In this document: positions 1 through 8,959 of the stretch, piece after piece | How positions within the stretch are numbered: position 1 is the stretch's first letter | How the letters are laid out: every line of letters begins with the position of its first letter | DNA from: Alphaproteobacteria bacterium | Lineage (GTDB): Bacteria > Pseudomonadota > Alphaproteobacteria > Paracaedibacterales > CAIULA01 | Direction: 5' to 3' | Length of the DNA stretch: 64,000 bases | NCBI GenBank assembly: GCA_019749935.1 | Contig: JAIEPD010000031.1 | Location: 1-64,000 of the forward strand | Program-made: the position numbers and the translations under genes | The notes under the pieces: generated by a model | The model's database searches: none | What the model was told of the DNA's origin: nothing | Seen by the model: the letters and a program-made list of their open reading frames with translations, nothing else

Positions 1-94
1 ATAGTTCCCGTTCTTCTATGCTTAAAAATTCTTTCATTCCTCTTCTTAACAAAAATTTAAGCTAAATCCAATCTTTCATTCACGAAGGGCCTAC

Positions 95-1000
95 ATGTTG
101 GATGATGGTCGCATTTATAATCATAAATTAAATCTGGACAATGCTTCATATTGGATGTTTCAAGAGCTACCTACAGAAATACAAAAGGATTTCTGCATTG
201 TCTATCGGAATGGAAATGGGCAGTCAATTCTTCAACTACTAAACTCCTCTGAAAGGCATCGAGTGCAAGATGTTGTAAGTAATGTGTATGACTATCAGCG
301 TTTACTCAATGGTCTTCCTTATTTTTCGTTAGATGATCCGGCAGCATTTATGGGGCATATTAAACAAATCAACGAGCAAAGAGCCGCTGCAAATTGGGCT
401 GATCCAGACATAGAGAGTCAGTATAAATGGGAAGCCGATAGACTTATTAAGCACATTATTATGAGGGCTCTAACTCGCATTCCTCTTTTTGCTGGGTACT
501 CTTTATTAGATCAGGTTCCCGAAATTTATCCCCATTTATTATTGAACGAGCTTGATTGGGGCATGCTGAGAAGACATTCGATTGACGGTGTCCCTCTGAT
601 TCAATATGTGGCAAATAAAGCTCAAAAAAGAGAAGGTTTTATAGGGGATCATTTCTTTTCTTTTATTAAGGCTTATTATGATGATCATGAGGAGATTAGT
701 GCTGAAACATTAAATTTAACAGAGATTTCTAGTTTAAAGAGGCTTTTTGGATCATCTATAAGTCAGCCTTATGTAAGAGATTTCTGCCTAAGATATTGAA
801 ATCTTCATGGGCAAAATATTGCTCATTTGTTGCCGATTGAACAGTTTGAAGAATTATCTCGATTGATGAAAGATAACTGGGAGCTGATTTATCTGTGAAG
901 TTCGAAGGATTCCTTGGAGCGTGCTCCAATTGAAGGCTTATTGCCTCCAGAAGTTGATGTCTGTAAAGGGATCATGAGATTTTTTGCACAAGAAAGATGA
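95..1000 (+). pseudogene. Unknown gene interrupted by two in-frame TGA codons
   Basis: A 234-codon reading frame starts at ATG 95 and meets TGA at 797. The same frame stays open and protein-like through a second TGA at 896 and closes at TGA 998-1000, which overlaps the ATG of the next gene (997) in an ATGA arrangement. That coupling suggests the original gene ended at 1000 and carries two nonsense mutations; both TGAs could come from CGA by one transition. Tryptophan is encoded by TGG several times in the same frame, so reading TGA as Trp is unlikely. No domain was recognised. The frame is also open upstream of the ATG back to a TAA at 47, so the true 5' end is uncertain. Confidence 0.5.
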
Positions 1001-2280
1001 GTCAACTTGGCACTCCTTTTGATTTGACAGAAGATGTCAAAAGACTTTGGAACGCTAGGACAGTTGAGGCTCGTGTGGCTATGACGGCTCAATCATTAGA
1101 AGGCGAGGATTTAAATCACCCTCCTTTTGCAAAAATTTGGCAAATTCCCTATTTTGACAGCGCGACTGGAAAGGCAATCAATCACGAGGATTTCGTTAAT
1201 GTCCTTATAACGATGGCTGACCTTAAAGTGAAGAGTGGCGCGTCAGATGCTGATATTTCGTTAGCCTTTTTACAAGAAGGTAAGATGTATAAAGCGGCGA
1301 CAAGAAGATTATGGAAAAATGCCTTAGAAGCGCATGACAGATTCCTTGAGAGAGAACAAGCGACTTTCTCAAGAGAGTATGCTGAAGCTCAAGAAGAAAA
1401 GACATTGCCGATGGCTCATCGCGTTTTGAGATTTGTGTCTAATGCTTGCGTGAAATTTCCTGGTGATGAGGTGCGTGTAAAAATGGCAAGCAAGTTGATT
1501 GCAACGGGTGGTGTTTTTGGATTTAGGTCTAAGAAGTTAGATGTCAAAGAAGCAGCGACATTGGTGACGGCTTGTGAAAAAGTGGCTAAAGGATATGTTC
1601 AAAACTTTATGGGTCAAACAAAGATGCCAGTTATTGAAGGCCTAGATATGATCGATGATCATCTTATAGGACTTCAAAATTCTCTTGAGCAAGTGGATGA
1701 GTTGATGAGAAGTGTGCGTCTTGAGTTTAATGTTTTGGGGCCAAAAGACGAGGAGCCAGAACTGGAACCTATAAAACAGGGATATGAAGAGATCAAGAAA
1801 GGATTGCTAGCTGAAAGAGTGGCATTAGAGACTGAGGCTGAGCAGAAGCATTTCATTCAGACGTTTAAGAGCGCTTTAGTGCCGCTGAAAGATATATTCT
1901 TCTCAGAAGGTCTTCCTTTAAGAATGCCAACAACTGTAACAACGAATCGTATTTTGAATCACCAAAGGACTTGCACCGTTATTAGTATGTTCTATGTGAT
2001 GAAAAGTCTGGAAAAGAAAAGTCTTGATGCTCTTAATCGTGTTTTGCCAACGGTGACCGCACCATCTGTTTCAACTGAGGATAGAATTTTCAATTATATT
2101 GATGAAATTTTTGCCTCAGCTGATGGAGCAGTGCTAGCAAAAACCTCAAGACAACTTTTCACCTCTGCTTGTCGTCACTTAGAGCCTGATTTTGAGTTTT
2201 CGTTTGGTGGCCGTGCTAGGAATTATCTAGGTGGTTCTGGCAGAGTCTCGTCTGGAGTTCATTCAGATTCTGATGATTGA
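997..2280 (+). CDS. Hypothetical protein, 427 aa
   Basis: The ATG overlaps the last stop of the broken upstream gene (ATGA), so the two were probably co-transcribed. The product is a soluble, mostly helical, charged protein with no signal peptide or membrane segment. Residues about 225-290 are Glu/Lys-rich and could form a coiled coil, and the C-terminal 25 residues are Gly/Ser/Asp-rich. No family was recognised. A further 30-codon frame (ATG 2273 to TAA 2365) overlaps the stop and may be another decayed tail of the same locus. The upstream pseudogene hints that this accessory locus is degrading. Confidence 0.6.
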   Translation: MSQLGTPFDLTEDVKRLWNARTVEARVAMTAQSLEGEDLNHPPFAKIWQIPYFDSATGKAINHEDFVNVLITMADLKVKSGASDADISLAFLQEGKMYKAATRRLWKNALEAHDRFLEREQATFSREYAEAQEEKTLPMAHRVLRFVSNACVKFPGDEVRVKMASKLIATGGVFGFRSKKLDVKEAATLVTACEKVAKGYVQNFMGQTKMPVIEGLDMIDDHLIGLQNSLEQVDELMRSVRLEFNVLGPKDEEPELEPIKQGYEEIKKGLLAERVALETEAEQKHFIQTFKSALVPLKDIFFSEGLPLRMPTTVTTNRILNHQRTCTVISMFYVMKSLEKKSLDALNRVLPTVTAPSVSTEDRIFNYIDEIFASADGAVLAKTSRQLFTSACRHLEPDFEFSFGGRARNYLGGSGRVSSGVHSDSDD

Positions 2281-2424
2281 TGATTTGAAATTGAGAGCAC
2301 TGTTTGATGCATTTGTATCAGATGGTGCTTTCGTGTTTCTTTCCAGATTAGAAAAAGCTCATTAAACATTGACCATTTGGCCTTTTTCCGACATCATAAC
2401 CTTAATAAATTAAGGAAAAAATAA

Positions 2425-2799
2425 ATGATACGGTTTGAAAATTATCTGCCGATTCTGGTGTTTTTTGGGCTTGGATTTGGTCTTTCCGTTACCTTGATGA
2501 TGGTGTCTTGGTGGCGCAGTCAAAAAGCACCCTACAAAGAAAAATTGAGCCCCTATGAATGCGGCTTTGATGCATTCGATACGCCAGAGCATAATGCACG
2601 TGGTCGCTTTAACGTGCAATTTTATCTAGTTGCTATCCTTTTTATTATTTTTGATTTGGAAATTGCTTTCTTGTTCCCTTGGGCGATCAGCCTTAAAACA
2701 ATTGGTGTTTTTGGATTTTGGTCGATGATGCTGTTTTTAGGTATTTTAACCATTGGGTTTATTTATGAATGGAAAAAAGGGGCACTGGAATGGGAATAA
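2425..2799 (+). CDS. nuoA: NADH-quinone oxidoreductase subunit A
   Basis: NuoA is a small membrane subunit of respiratory complex I, in the proton-pumping arm near the quinone site. The 124-aa product has three hydrophobic segments (about residues 7-27, 65-85 and 92-113) and the family loop motif YECGFDAF with its conserved Cys, followed by [20 protein letters not shown]. Length is normal. An AGGAAAAA ribosome-binding site precedes the ATG. The stop overlaps the nuoB start by 10 bases, indicating translational coupling. nuoC and later nuo genes do not follow, so the nuo cluster is split in this genome. Confidence 0.95.
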   Translation: MIRFENYLPILVFFGLGFGLSVTLMMVSWWRSQKAPYKEKLSPYECGFDAFDTPEHNARGRFNVQFYLVAILFIIFDLEIAFLFPWAISLKTIGVFGFWSMMLFLGILTIGFIYEWKKGALEWE

Positions 2800-3344
2800 A
2801 GCCTGCTTTAGAGGATTTAAAACCTTATCTTCCAGCTTCACTTCAAAATGAACAGAGCCTTTTTTCTATGGTGCGCGATGAGATCAATGAAAAAGGTTTT
2901 TTGGTAACCCAGCTGGATAAACTTGCGGCATGGGCACAAAGCGGCTCTTTGTGGCCGATGACCTTTGGTCTTGCTTGCTGCGCTGTTGAAATGATGCATA
3001 CAGCTGCTAGCCGTTATGATATGGATCGCTTTGGTGTTGTTTTTAGACCAAGCCCACGCCAATCAGATGTTATGATTGTAGCTGGGACTTTGACCAACAA
3101 AATGGCTCCAGCTTTGCGCAAAGTCTATGACCAGATGGCTGAGCCCAGATGGGTTATTTCTATGGGCAGCTGTGCCAACGGAGGCGGGTACTATCATTAT
3201 TCTTATTCCGTTGTAAGAGGATGCGATCGGATTGTTCCTGTTGACGTGTATGTTCCTGGATGCCCACCCACAGCAGAGGCATTGCTTTACGGTATTTTAT
3301 TGCTGCAAGATAAAATTAAACAAAAACGAACATTGATCCGTTAA
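2790..3344 (+). CDS. nuoB: NADH-quinone oxidoreductase subunit B (N2 cluster)
   Basis: NuoB carries the terminal [4Fe-4S] cluster N2 that passes electrons to quinone in complex I. Cluster motifs are visible: the tandem Cys in [10 protein letters not shown], then [10 protein letters not shown] and [11 protein letters not shown] start the gene at ATG 2790 (184 aa) rather than at the possible ATG 2769, because the extra seven residues are just the reading of nuoA DNA and an AAAAGGGG ribosome-binding site sits correctly before 2790. It overlaps nuoA by 10 bases. A palindromic repeat begins 22 bases after its stop, where nuoC would usually follow. Confidence 0.95.
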   Translation: MGIKPALEDLKPYLPASLQNEQSLFSMVRDEINEKGFLVTQLDKLAAWAQSGSLWPMTFGLACCAVEMMHTAASRYDMDRFGVVFRPSPRQSDVMIVAGTLTNKMAPALRKVYDQMAEPRWVISMGSCANGGGYYHYSYSVVRGCDRIVPVDVYVPGCPPTAEALLYGILLLQDKIKQKRTLIR

Positions 3345-3365
3345 AATGATTTTAAAGAAAAACTC

Positions 3366-3492
3366 TATATCCAAAGTGTTTCAAAAAGCCGGGCAGGTGT
3401 TTGAGTGTCAAGGAGCGCAGTGTATATGAAATACTCGAGCACCAAAGATCCCGAAAAACAACGAACCCGGAAGTTGAAACACGAAGGGTATA
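3366..3492 (+). repeat. Palindromic element, copy 1
   Basis: This 127-base stretch aligns over its length with copies at 23274-23400 and 57458-57587. It folds on itself: outer arm TATATCC (3366-3372) with GGGTATA (3486-3492); middle arm GTTTCAA (3378-3384) with TTGAAAC (3474-3480); CCGGG with CCCGG just inside; and an apical GTGTAT/ATAC hairpin around 3420-3434. It lies between nuoB and the zinc-finger gene and is open in the zinc-finger frame, supplying its first residues. The style resembles Rickettsia palindromic elements, but the sequence family is not one I recognise. Confidence 0.8.
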
Positions 3493-3677
3493 TTCATGTG
3501 GATAAAAAAACGGTAAGATGTAATGGCTTGCCTTTTCAGTTTTCATATGAAAAAAGTAGGCAGGCACAGGCACACCCAGCTGTTTATCTAAAGATCAATG
3601 AAAATGGTAAGGTGGATTGCCCTTATTGCGGACGTACATTTTTTTATAAAGAAAAGGCCGAAAAGCCAACGGTTTAG
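3405..3677 (+). CDS. Zinc-finger CHCC protein, NDUFS6-like
   Basis: The C-terminal half carries the zf-CHCC pattern: VRCNG, then HPAVYL and CPYCGRTFFY, giving the Cys-His-Cys-Cys zinc site found in bacterial zinc-finger proteins and the mitochondrial complex I subunit NDUFS6. Its position after nuoAB fits a complex I assembly role (inference). The first 31 residues of the longest frame (GTG 3405) come entirely from the palindromic element. The native protein probably began near GTG 3498, from which about 60 residues match the family length. Whether the extension is translated cannot be told from sequence. Confidence 0.75.
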   Translation: MSRSAVYMKYSSTKDPEKQRTRKLKHEGYIHVDKKTVRCNGLPFQFSYEKSRQAQAHPAVYLKINENGKVDCPYCGRTFFYKEKAEKPTV

Positions 3678-3818
3678 CCATGTGTGGCATTTTCCCTACA
3701 CTCAGGCATAAAACCATGGAGAGTCGGTTTGTTTTTCTTTTACTAAAAATTTATTGTTTGTTAAGGTTTTTATGGTTTATATTGGTAACAGCTACATTAT
3801 CAACTGAATAGGAATTCA

Positions 3819-4283
3819 ATGATGAAAAATAAGATATTTACAATTTTAGCAGCAGGTCTTGTATTGACTGCGTGCGAAACAGGCAACACAGATTCACAAA
3901 ACGTTAGCGTTGGCCGTGCGCCAGCTCCTGGCACAGCTGAAGACTTCAAAGCGAACATTCGCGACCGCGTTTTCTTCGCATTTGACAAGTCAACAGTTTC
4001 TGATGATGCGAAAAAGACATTAGAAGCACAAGCTGCTTGGTTAAAGACACACGCTGCAACAACAGCAACTGTTGAAGGCCATGCGGACGCTCGTGGTACT
4101 CGTGAATACAACTTGGCATTAGGTGCACGCCGCGCTGAAGCTGCTAAGTCTGGATTAGCGGGTATGGGTGTTGATGCTAACCGTTTGAAAACAATTTCTT
4201 ATGGTAAAGACAGACCACAAGCTGTTGGAACTACAGAAGAAGTACACGCTCAAAACCGTGTAGCAATTACAGTTATCAACTAA
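3819..4283 (+). CDS. pal: Peptidoglycan-associated lipoprotein Pal
   Basis: Pal is an outer-membrane lipoprotein that binds peptidoglycan and works with Tol proteins in envelope constriction. The 154-aa product has a lipoprotein signal with lipobox LTAC (Cys19). An OmpA-like domain follows from about residue 48, with FFAFDKSTV, VEGHADARGTREYN (NALGxRRA type continues) and the terminal NRVAITV. Length matches alphaproteobacterial Pal. It stands alone here without tolB or ybgF and is followed by a strong terminator, so it is likely its own transcription unit. Confidence 0.93.
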   Translation: MMKNKIFTILAAGLVLTACETGNTDSQNVSVGRAPAPGTAEDFKANIRDRVFFAFDKSTVSDDAKKTLEAQAAWLKTHAATTATVEGHADARGTREYNLALGARRAEAAKSGLAGMGVDANRLKTISYGKDRPQAVGTTEEVHAQNRVAITVIN

Positions 4284-4305
4284 TATTGTTGATAAAAGTG
4301 TAGTT

Positions 4306-4340
4306 AAAAGGCCTGCTGCTAACACAGCGGGCCTTTTTTA
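4306..4340 (+). terminator. Rho-independent terminator after pal
   Basis: AAAAGGCCTGCTG pairs with CAGCGGGCCTTTT across the loop CTAACA, with one G-T pair, and runs straight into a T-tract. It lies 23 bases after the pal stop on the same strand. Confidence 0.9.
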
Positions 4341-4407
4341 TGGGTTTTAACATCTAAAGCCTTTGTTATATAATCATCTTAGAGTCAATTTACTTAGTTT
4401 TACGTTT

Positions 4408-4938
4408 GTGGATAGTTTTGAGTTAAACAAAATAACAGCTGCCGTTCTGATAGCGCTTTTGGTGGCTATGCTTGCGTGTCTTTTAGGGGATGCGGTTGTT
4501 GATCCTCAAAAACCTTTAAAAAATGCCTATGTGGTAGAGGTTGGGGAAAGTAGCCAATCATCTGCGGCAGAAGAAAAGAGTTTGGCGCCTATAGAGCCTA
4601 TGCTTGCCAAAGCCGACCCTGTAAATGGCGAAAAGGTTTTCAAAAAATGCTTAGCGTGTCATACAGCTGGTAAGGGCGAGCCGCATAAAACAGGCCCAAA
4701 CCTTTGGGGTATTGTCATGAATCATATAGGGCATGAGGCTGATTTTGCCTACTCTGAAGCTCTCAAGTCTAAAAAAGAGCAGTGGACTTATGAAAATCTG
4801 AACAAGTTTTTGCATAAACCCCGTGAATTTGCGCCTGGTACAAAAATGACCTTTATCGGAATCTCGAACGATCAAGAACGGGCGGATGTCATTGCCTTTT
4901 TAAGGAAAAATGCCGATAGTCCGGTGCCGTTGCCTTGA
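4408..4938 (+). CDS. Membrane-anchored cytochrome c, CycM/c552 type
   Basis: A single-haem class I cytochrome c held on the periplasmic face of the inner membrane; in alphaproteobacteria such proteins carry electrons from the bc1 complex to terminal oxidases. I start at GTG 4408, which gives the family N-terminus VDSFELNKI followed by an uncleaved hydrophobic anchor (about residues 9-27). A TTG at 4363 would add an atypical extension. A variable linker leads to the haem site CLACH (81-85), and the axial methionine is in GTKMTF (Met147). No clear ribosome-binding site is visible. Confidence 0.88.
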   Translation: MDSFELNKITAAVLIALLVAMLACLLGDAVVDPQKPLKNAYVVEVGESSQSSAAEEKSLAPIEPMLAKADPVNGEKVFKKCLACHTAGKGEPHKTGPNLWGIVMNHIGHEADFAYSEALKSKKEQWTYENLNKFLHKPREFAPGTKMTFIGISNDQERADVIAFLRKNADSPVPLP

Positions 4939-4954
4939 GGATTTTTCATACAAC

Positions 4955-5124
4955 TTGTCATTCCGGAATTTAGTCGACTATGCGTTAACGCATAAGGAGA
5001 CCTGAGGTTAGTATGAACACAGTATCCGGAATCTTAGGACGCTCGTTAGCAAATGTCACTAGATCCCGGATACCAAGTTTCATCATGCTGCGAGCCGCAG
5101 TTCAACTAGGTTCCAGGATGACAA
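4955..5124. repeat. Palindromic repeat with 14-bp terminal inverted repeats
   Basis: The ends TTGTCATTCCGGAA (4955-4968) and TTCCAGGATGACAA (5111-5124) are inverted repeats with two mismatches. Inside are a perfect palindrome ATGCGTTAACGCAT (4980-4993), an 8-bp stem GTATCCGG/CCGGATAC (5022-5029 with 5066-5073) and a CTGCG/CGCAG hairpin (5088-5100). It has no coding capacity and fills most of the gap after the cytochrome gene. This looks like a non-autonomous mobile element or REP-type repeat of the kind common in intracellular alphaproteobacteria. No clear target duplication is visible. Confidence 0.7.
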
Positions 5125-5208
5125 TAAAATTGATATGATTTGACCCAAAGATCTAGGTATCTTATTGTGTTTAGTAATTTTTCCCAATTTTGAAATCACT
5201 TTAATCTA

Positions 5209-6075
5209 ATGAAATACTGCATAAAAGGAACAATAGAAACTTTAGATTCATCAGATTTCGAAATTATTTCTAAATATTATTTTCAGAAATTCTTGAAATA
5301 TAAAGATGAAAAAGAATACAGCTACAACACAGGGCATATAGTACATACCGGGTTTCATTTTATGTTAGAAGAGAGGATGTTATTAAAAGGGATTATTGCT
5401 CTTATAACAGGTACATATCCGGAATTCCGTTTCAAATCTTTAAATCATATTGATGAAAACAATCAAGTTCTTTTTTGTTCAAGAGAAACTCAATATTTAT
5501 GCATAGCTCCTCGATCAGGTTTAGATTGTATGAATCATGAAGAACTAGATGCTACACAAGTTTATTTCAAAGCATTTGAGGACTTGGATTTAATGCGGGT
5601 AATAGTACTGTTCGCCAGAAGGCTGGAAGATAAATTTTTTATTGGATGGTCGGAATTATATTCAATTTACGAAATTATAGGGAAATCTGTCCGTACAAAG
5701 GGGAAGAAATTAGAAGAAGAGCTAGTTGATAAATTAAGCATAAATAGCAAAAAATTAAAGAACTTTAAATTTCTTGCTAATAAATCACGAAATCCTTTTT
5801 ATGGAATGAGGCATGGAGAAGAATTATCGCAAGAAGATAGAAAAAAAATTAAGCACCTAGTACATCCAGGAGCGATAGAATGGGCATTTGATTTTATAAG
5901 AGATTTGGCAATGAAATGGCTAGATTACTTGTATAAAATTAAAATTGTTAAACCGACTCGTAATAATGATGCATACGGCTACAATCTGAGTGGTGAACCT
6001 TTAGAGTTAATATCTCTTGTGGAAGAATATGAGGCAAAACATTATCCTTCAAATCCAAGTAAACCTAATCCCTAA
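5209..6075 (+). CDS. Hypothetical protein, 288 aa
   Basis: The product is a soluble, charged protein without signal peptide or membrane segment, of no recognised family. The middle (about 115-180) is helical and rich in aromatic and charged residues, and a segment around FYGMRHGEE (about 198-206) is His-rich. No ribosome-binding site stands out and the coding sequence is AT-rich relative to its neighbours, which suggests accessory or transferred DNA. Its last 11 bases overlap the end of the convergent ridA gene. Confidence 0.6.
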   Translation: MKYCIKGTIETLDSSDFEIISKYYFQKFLKYKDEKEYSYNTGHIVHTGFHFMLEERMLLKGIIALITGTYPEFRFKSLNHIDENNQVLFCSRETQYLCIAPRSGLDCMNHEELDATQVYFKAFEDLDLMRVIVLFARRLEDKFFIGWSELYSIYEIIGKSVRTKGKKLEEELVDKLSINSKKLKNFKFLANKSRNPFYGMRHGEELSQEDRKKIKHLVHPGAIEWAFDFIRDLAMKWLDYLYKIKIVKPTRNNDAYGYNLSGEPLELISLVEEYEAKHYPSNPSKPNP

Positions 6076-6538
6076 TCCTAAACATCGCTTCTACCTCAAC
6101 GGCAGCGCCTAGGGGCAGGGAATTGACACCAACAGCCGCACGGGCATGGCGGCCGATGTCAGCGCCAAATACCTCAACCATCAGATCAGAAACACCATTA
6201 ATCACCTTTGGTTGATCGGTAAAATCTGGCCCGCAATTGACAAATCCACCAATCCGAAGGCATTTCTCAACGCGATCAAGGTTGCCATCACAGGCTGCTT
6301 TCAGTTGGGTTAAAATATTTAATCCACAAAGCCTTGCAGCATCCTGGCCTTCGGCAAGGGATAAGTCGGATCCGACTTTGCCCTTATAATGAACCTGACC
6401 ATCACGCATGGGCAATTGGCCTGAGATGATAATAACGTTGCTATGAGTTGTAAAAGGAATATAGTTGGCAAGGGCCGCTGTTGCCACTGGAAGCACAAGC
6501 CCTAAATCCTCCAGGCGTTTCTCTACCTGACTTGTCAT
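6065..6538 (-). CDS. RidA/YjgF family enamine deaminase
   Basis: RidA-family proteins hydrolyse reactive enamine/imine intermediates made by PLP enzymes. The 157-aa length and the N-terminus ending near [14 protein letters not shown] match the longer alphaproteobacterial branch. Family features include [21 protein letters not shown] and the C-terminal [20 protein letters not shown] with the conserved Arg. The start overlaps the accC stop (ATGA), so it is the last gene of the aroQ-accB-accC unit. A paralogue with a different substrate cannot be excluded. Confidence 0.85.
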   Translation of the reverse strand: MTSQVEKRLEDLGLVLPVATAALANYIPFTTHSNVIIISGQLPMRDGQVHYKGKVGSDLSLAEGQDAARLCGLNILTQLKAACDGNLDRVEKCLRIGGFVNCGPDFTDQPKVINGVSDLMVEVFGADIGRHARAAVGVNSLPLGAAVEVEAMFRIRD

Positions 6539-7890
6539 TTTGATTCTTCTTTCGCTAAATTTTTCTCAAGCCAGTGAATATCGTAATGACCGGATATCAC
6601 ATCGGGTTCCTTGGCTAATTTACGGTGCAAAGGGAGTAATGTTTTAATGCCGCCAATGACATATTCATCAATCGCTCTTTCAATGCGCTTGATACATTCT
6701 TCGCGCGTTTTCCCATGAGCAATCAGTTTTGCAACCATGCTGTCATAATGGGGCGGAACTGTATAGCCCTGATACATGTGACTATCGACACGAACGCCAT
6801 AACCACCAGGGGCGTGATAATCTGTAATTTTCCCAGGTGATGGAATAAAGGTTACAGGGTCTTCGGCATTAATACGGCATTCAATGGCATGGCCATTGAA
6901 CGTTATGTCTTTTTGAGTGAAAGATAAAGGCAGGCCAGCTGCAACTTTAATTTGCTCTTGGACAATGTCAATGCCTGTAACCATTTCAGAAATAGGGTGC
7001 TCAACCTGAATTCGGGTGTTCATTTCCATAAAGAAAAATTCACCATCTTCGAAAAGAAATTCTAATGTTCCAGCGCCGCGGTATCCCATTTTCCCAATGG
7101 CTTTGGTGACAATCGCACCAAGGCTTGCTCTAAGCTCTGGCGTTAGGCCAGGTGAGGGAGCTTCTTCCCAGACTTTTTGATGGCGACGCTGGAGGGAACA
7201 ATCACGTTCTCCTAAATGCACAGCATTCCCATGCGTGTCAGCCAAAACTTGAACCTCAATATGCCTAGGGCGTCTTAAGTAGCGTTCCATATAGACTTGA
7301 TCATTACCAAAGTTTGCTTTGGCTTCTGTTCTTGCCATACGGAAAGCATCTACAACTTCACCTTTGTTGTAAGCGACTTTCATGCCTTTGCCCCCGCCGC
7401 CAGAGGTTGCCTTAATCAAAATTGGAAAACCAATCTTTTCAGCGGCGTTTAGAGCATCTTCTTCAGTTTCAACGCAGCCATCTGAACCTGGAACAACAGG
7501 GATGCCAAGGTCAATCATCGTTTTCTTGGCCGTAATTTTATCACCCATCACGCTGATATGTTCAGGGGTGGGCCCAATAAATGTCATGCCATGCTCTTCG
7601 ATCATCGTGGCAAAGGCGGCATTCTCAGACAAAAACCCAACGCCTGGATGAATAGCATCCGCTCCGGTAATGTCAGCGGCACTAATGATGGCTGGCATTT
7701 TTAAGTAGCTGTCTCTGGACGGAGCTGGTCCTATACAAACGCTTTCATCAGCAAGTCGCACGTGCATTGAATCAGCGTCAGCTGTTGAATGAACAGCTAC
7801 AGTTTTAATGTCCAGTTCTTTGCAAGCGCGTAAAATACGTAAAGCAATTTCGCCGCGATTTGCAATAAGGACTTTTGAAAATAATGCCAT
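6535..7890 (-). CDS. accC: Acetyl-CoA carboxylase, biotin carboxylase subunit
   Basis: AccC uses ATP and bicarbonate to carboxylate biotin on AccB, the first step of fatty acid synthesis. The 451-aa product starts [16 protein letters not shown] (ATG 7890). The TTG at 7905 would overlap accB and adds residues the family lacks. Visible are the ATP-grasp glycine loop [14 protein letters not shown], the active-site segment [14 protein letters not shown] and the C-terminal biotin-carboxylase domain. It begins 7 bases after accB and ends overlapping ridA. Confidence 0.95.
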   Translation of the reverse strand: MALFSKVLIANRGEIALRILRACKELDIKTVAVHSTADADSMHVRLADESVCIGPAPSRDSYLKMPAIISAADITGADAIHPGVGFLSENAAFATMIEEHGMTFIGPTPEHISVMGDKITAKKTMIDLGIPVVPGSDGCVETEEDALNAAEKIGFPILIKATSGGGGKGMKVAYNKGEVVDAFRMARTEAKANFGNDQVYMERYLRRPRHIEVQVLADTHGNAVHLGERDCSLQRRHQKVWEEAPSPGLTPELRASLGAIVTKAIGKMGYRGAGTLEFLFEDGEFFFMEMNTRIQVEHPISEMVTGIDIVQEQIKVAAGLPLSFTQKDITFNGHAIECRINAEDPVTFIPSPGKITDYHAPGGYGVRVDSHMYQGYTVPPHYDSMVAKLIAHGKTREECIKRIERAIDEYVIGGIKTLLPLHRKLAKEPDVISGHYDIHWLEKNLAKEESK

Positions 7891-7897
7891 ATTAAGC

Positions 7898-8365
7898 TTA
7901 CTCAATCACAAGAAGAGGTTCATCATATTCAACGGGTGCGGCATCAGAAACAAGAATTTGGGTAACTTTTCCAGCCTGAGTTGCTTTTATTTGGTTCATA
8001 ACCTTCATTGCCTCAACAATTAAAAGGGTTTGACCAACGATAATGTTATCACCAACTTTGATAAAATTAGGGGCGCCTGGCTCAGGGGAAAGATAAGCAG
8101 TTCCAACCATTGGAGATCGCACTGCACCGCTATGTTTTGACCAATCTGTAACAGAAGGAGCTGCTGTTGGAGCGGGAGCACTATGTCCTGCAGCAACAGG
8201 AGAAGGTGCCACTATGTGTGTGGCGACAGGGGCAACATTTGCTTTGCGCGAAACATAAATGCGGCTGCCATTGTCCTCGTATTCAATTTCACTTAAATCA
8301 GTGTCTACAAGAATCTCAGCCAGCTTTCGGACTGCATCTCCGTCAATATTAAATTTAGATGACAT
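7898..8365 (-). CDS. accB: Biotin carboxyl carrier protein of acetyl-CoA carboxylase
   Basis: AccB carries the biotin that shuttles the carboxyl group between AccC and the carboxyltransferase. The 155-aa product has an N-terminal AccC-interacting region, an Ala/Pro-rich linker (about 45-75) and a C-terminal biotinyl domain with VEAMKVMN, where Lys121 is the biotinylation site. Length is typical. It sits 6 bases downstream of aroQ and immediately upstream of accC, the usual alphaproteobacterial order. Confidence 0.95.
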   Translation of the reverse strand: MSSKFNIDGDAVRKLAEILVDTDLSEIEYEDNGSRIYVSRKANVAPVATHIVAPSPVAAGHSAPAPTAAPSVTDWSKHSGAVRSPMVGTAYLSPEPGAPNFIKVGDNIIVGQTLLIVEAMKVMNQIKATQAGKVTQILVSDAAPVEYDEPLLVIE

Positions 8366-8371
8366 AAAAAA

Positions 8372-8809
8372 TTATTCCTGAATATTTATCATTTCAATTA
8401 ATGCTCTTAAAGCTAAGGTATACCCGCTTGCGCCGAAACCTGCAATAACACCTTTTGCAGCTGGGGTAATAAATGAGTGATGACGAAAGGTTTCTCGTTT
8501 GTTTATAAGACTTAAGTGAACCTCAATAACAGGCACAGGCACCATTAAAAGCGCATCAAGCAAACTAACCGAGGTATGCGTTAGCCCGCCGCCATTAATA
8601 ATAAGGCCCCTACCTTTGGTGCCTACTTCTTGAACCCAGTCAACTAATACACCTTCGTGATTGGTTTGGCGAAAATCAAGGTTATGTCCAAACTGCTTGG
8701 CCATTTTTTCACAATTTTTTTGAATTGATTCTAAGGTTTCATGTCCGTAAATATCGGGTTGACGAACGCTTAAAAGATTAAGATTTGGGCCATTTAAGAT
8801 GAAGATCAT
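8372..8809 (-). CDS. aroQ: Type II 3-dehydroquinate dehydratase
   Basis: AroQ dehydrates 3-dehydroquinate in the shikimate pathway. I start at ATG 8809, giving MIFILNGPNLNLLSVRQPDI, the family N-terminus; an upstream ATG at 8854 would add 15 residues unlike the family. Other motifs are DFRQTNHEGVLVDWV, INGGGLTHTSVSLLDAL, IEVHLSLINKRETFRHHS and the C-terminal GFGASGYTLAL. At 145 aa it is a normal type II enzyme. It is the first gene of the aroQ-accB-accC-ridA unit. Confidence 0.93.
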   Translation of the reverse strand: MIFILNGPNLNLLSVRQPDIYGHETLESIQKNCEKMAKQFGHNLDFRQTNHEGVLVDWVQEVGTKGRGLIINGGGLTHTSVSLLDALLMVPVPVIEVHLSLINKRETFRHHSFITPAAKGVIAGFGASGYTLALRALIEMINIQE

Positions 8810-8959
8810 CGAAATTAAATGTATTTTTTTATTTAAAATGAATAATGGGCTCATTCTATACCCAAGTAACCTTAAGAAACAAGATTTAGGGTTTGTGTTT
8901 TTTAAGATAACATGAATTACTCTTAAATGTTATAAACATGATTTTGTATGCGAGGTAAA

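Noticed and set aside
797-898. TGA read as tryptophan or selenocysteine
   Set aside because: TGG is used for Trp in the same frame, many genes in the window end in TGA, and no selenocysteine insertion structure or sel genes were seen.
2769-2789. Upstream ATG for nuoB
   Set aside because: It adds only residues encoded by the overlapping nuoA sequence. ATG 2790 has the ribosome-binding site and the family N-terminus.
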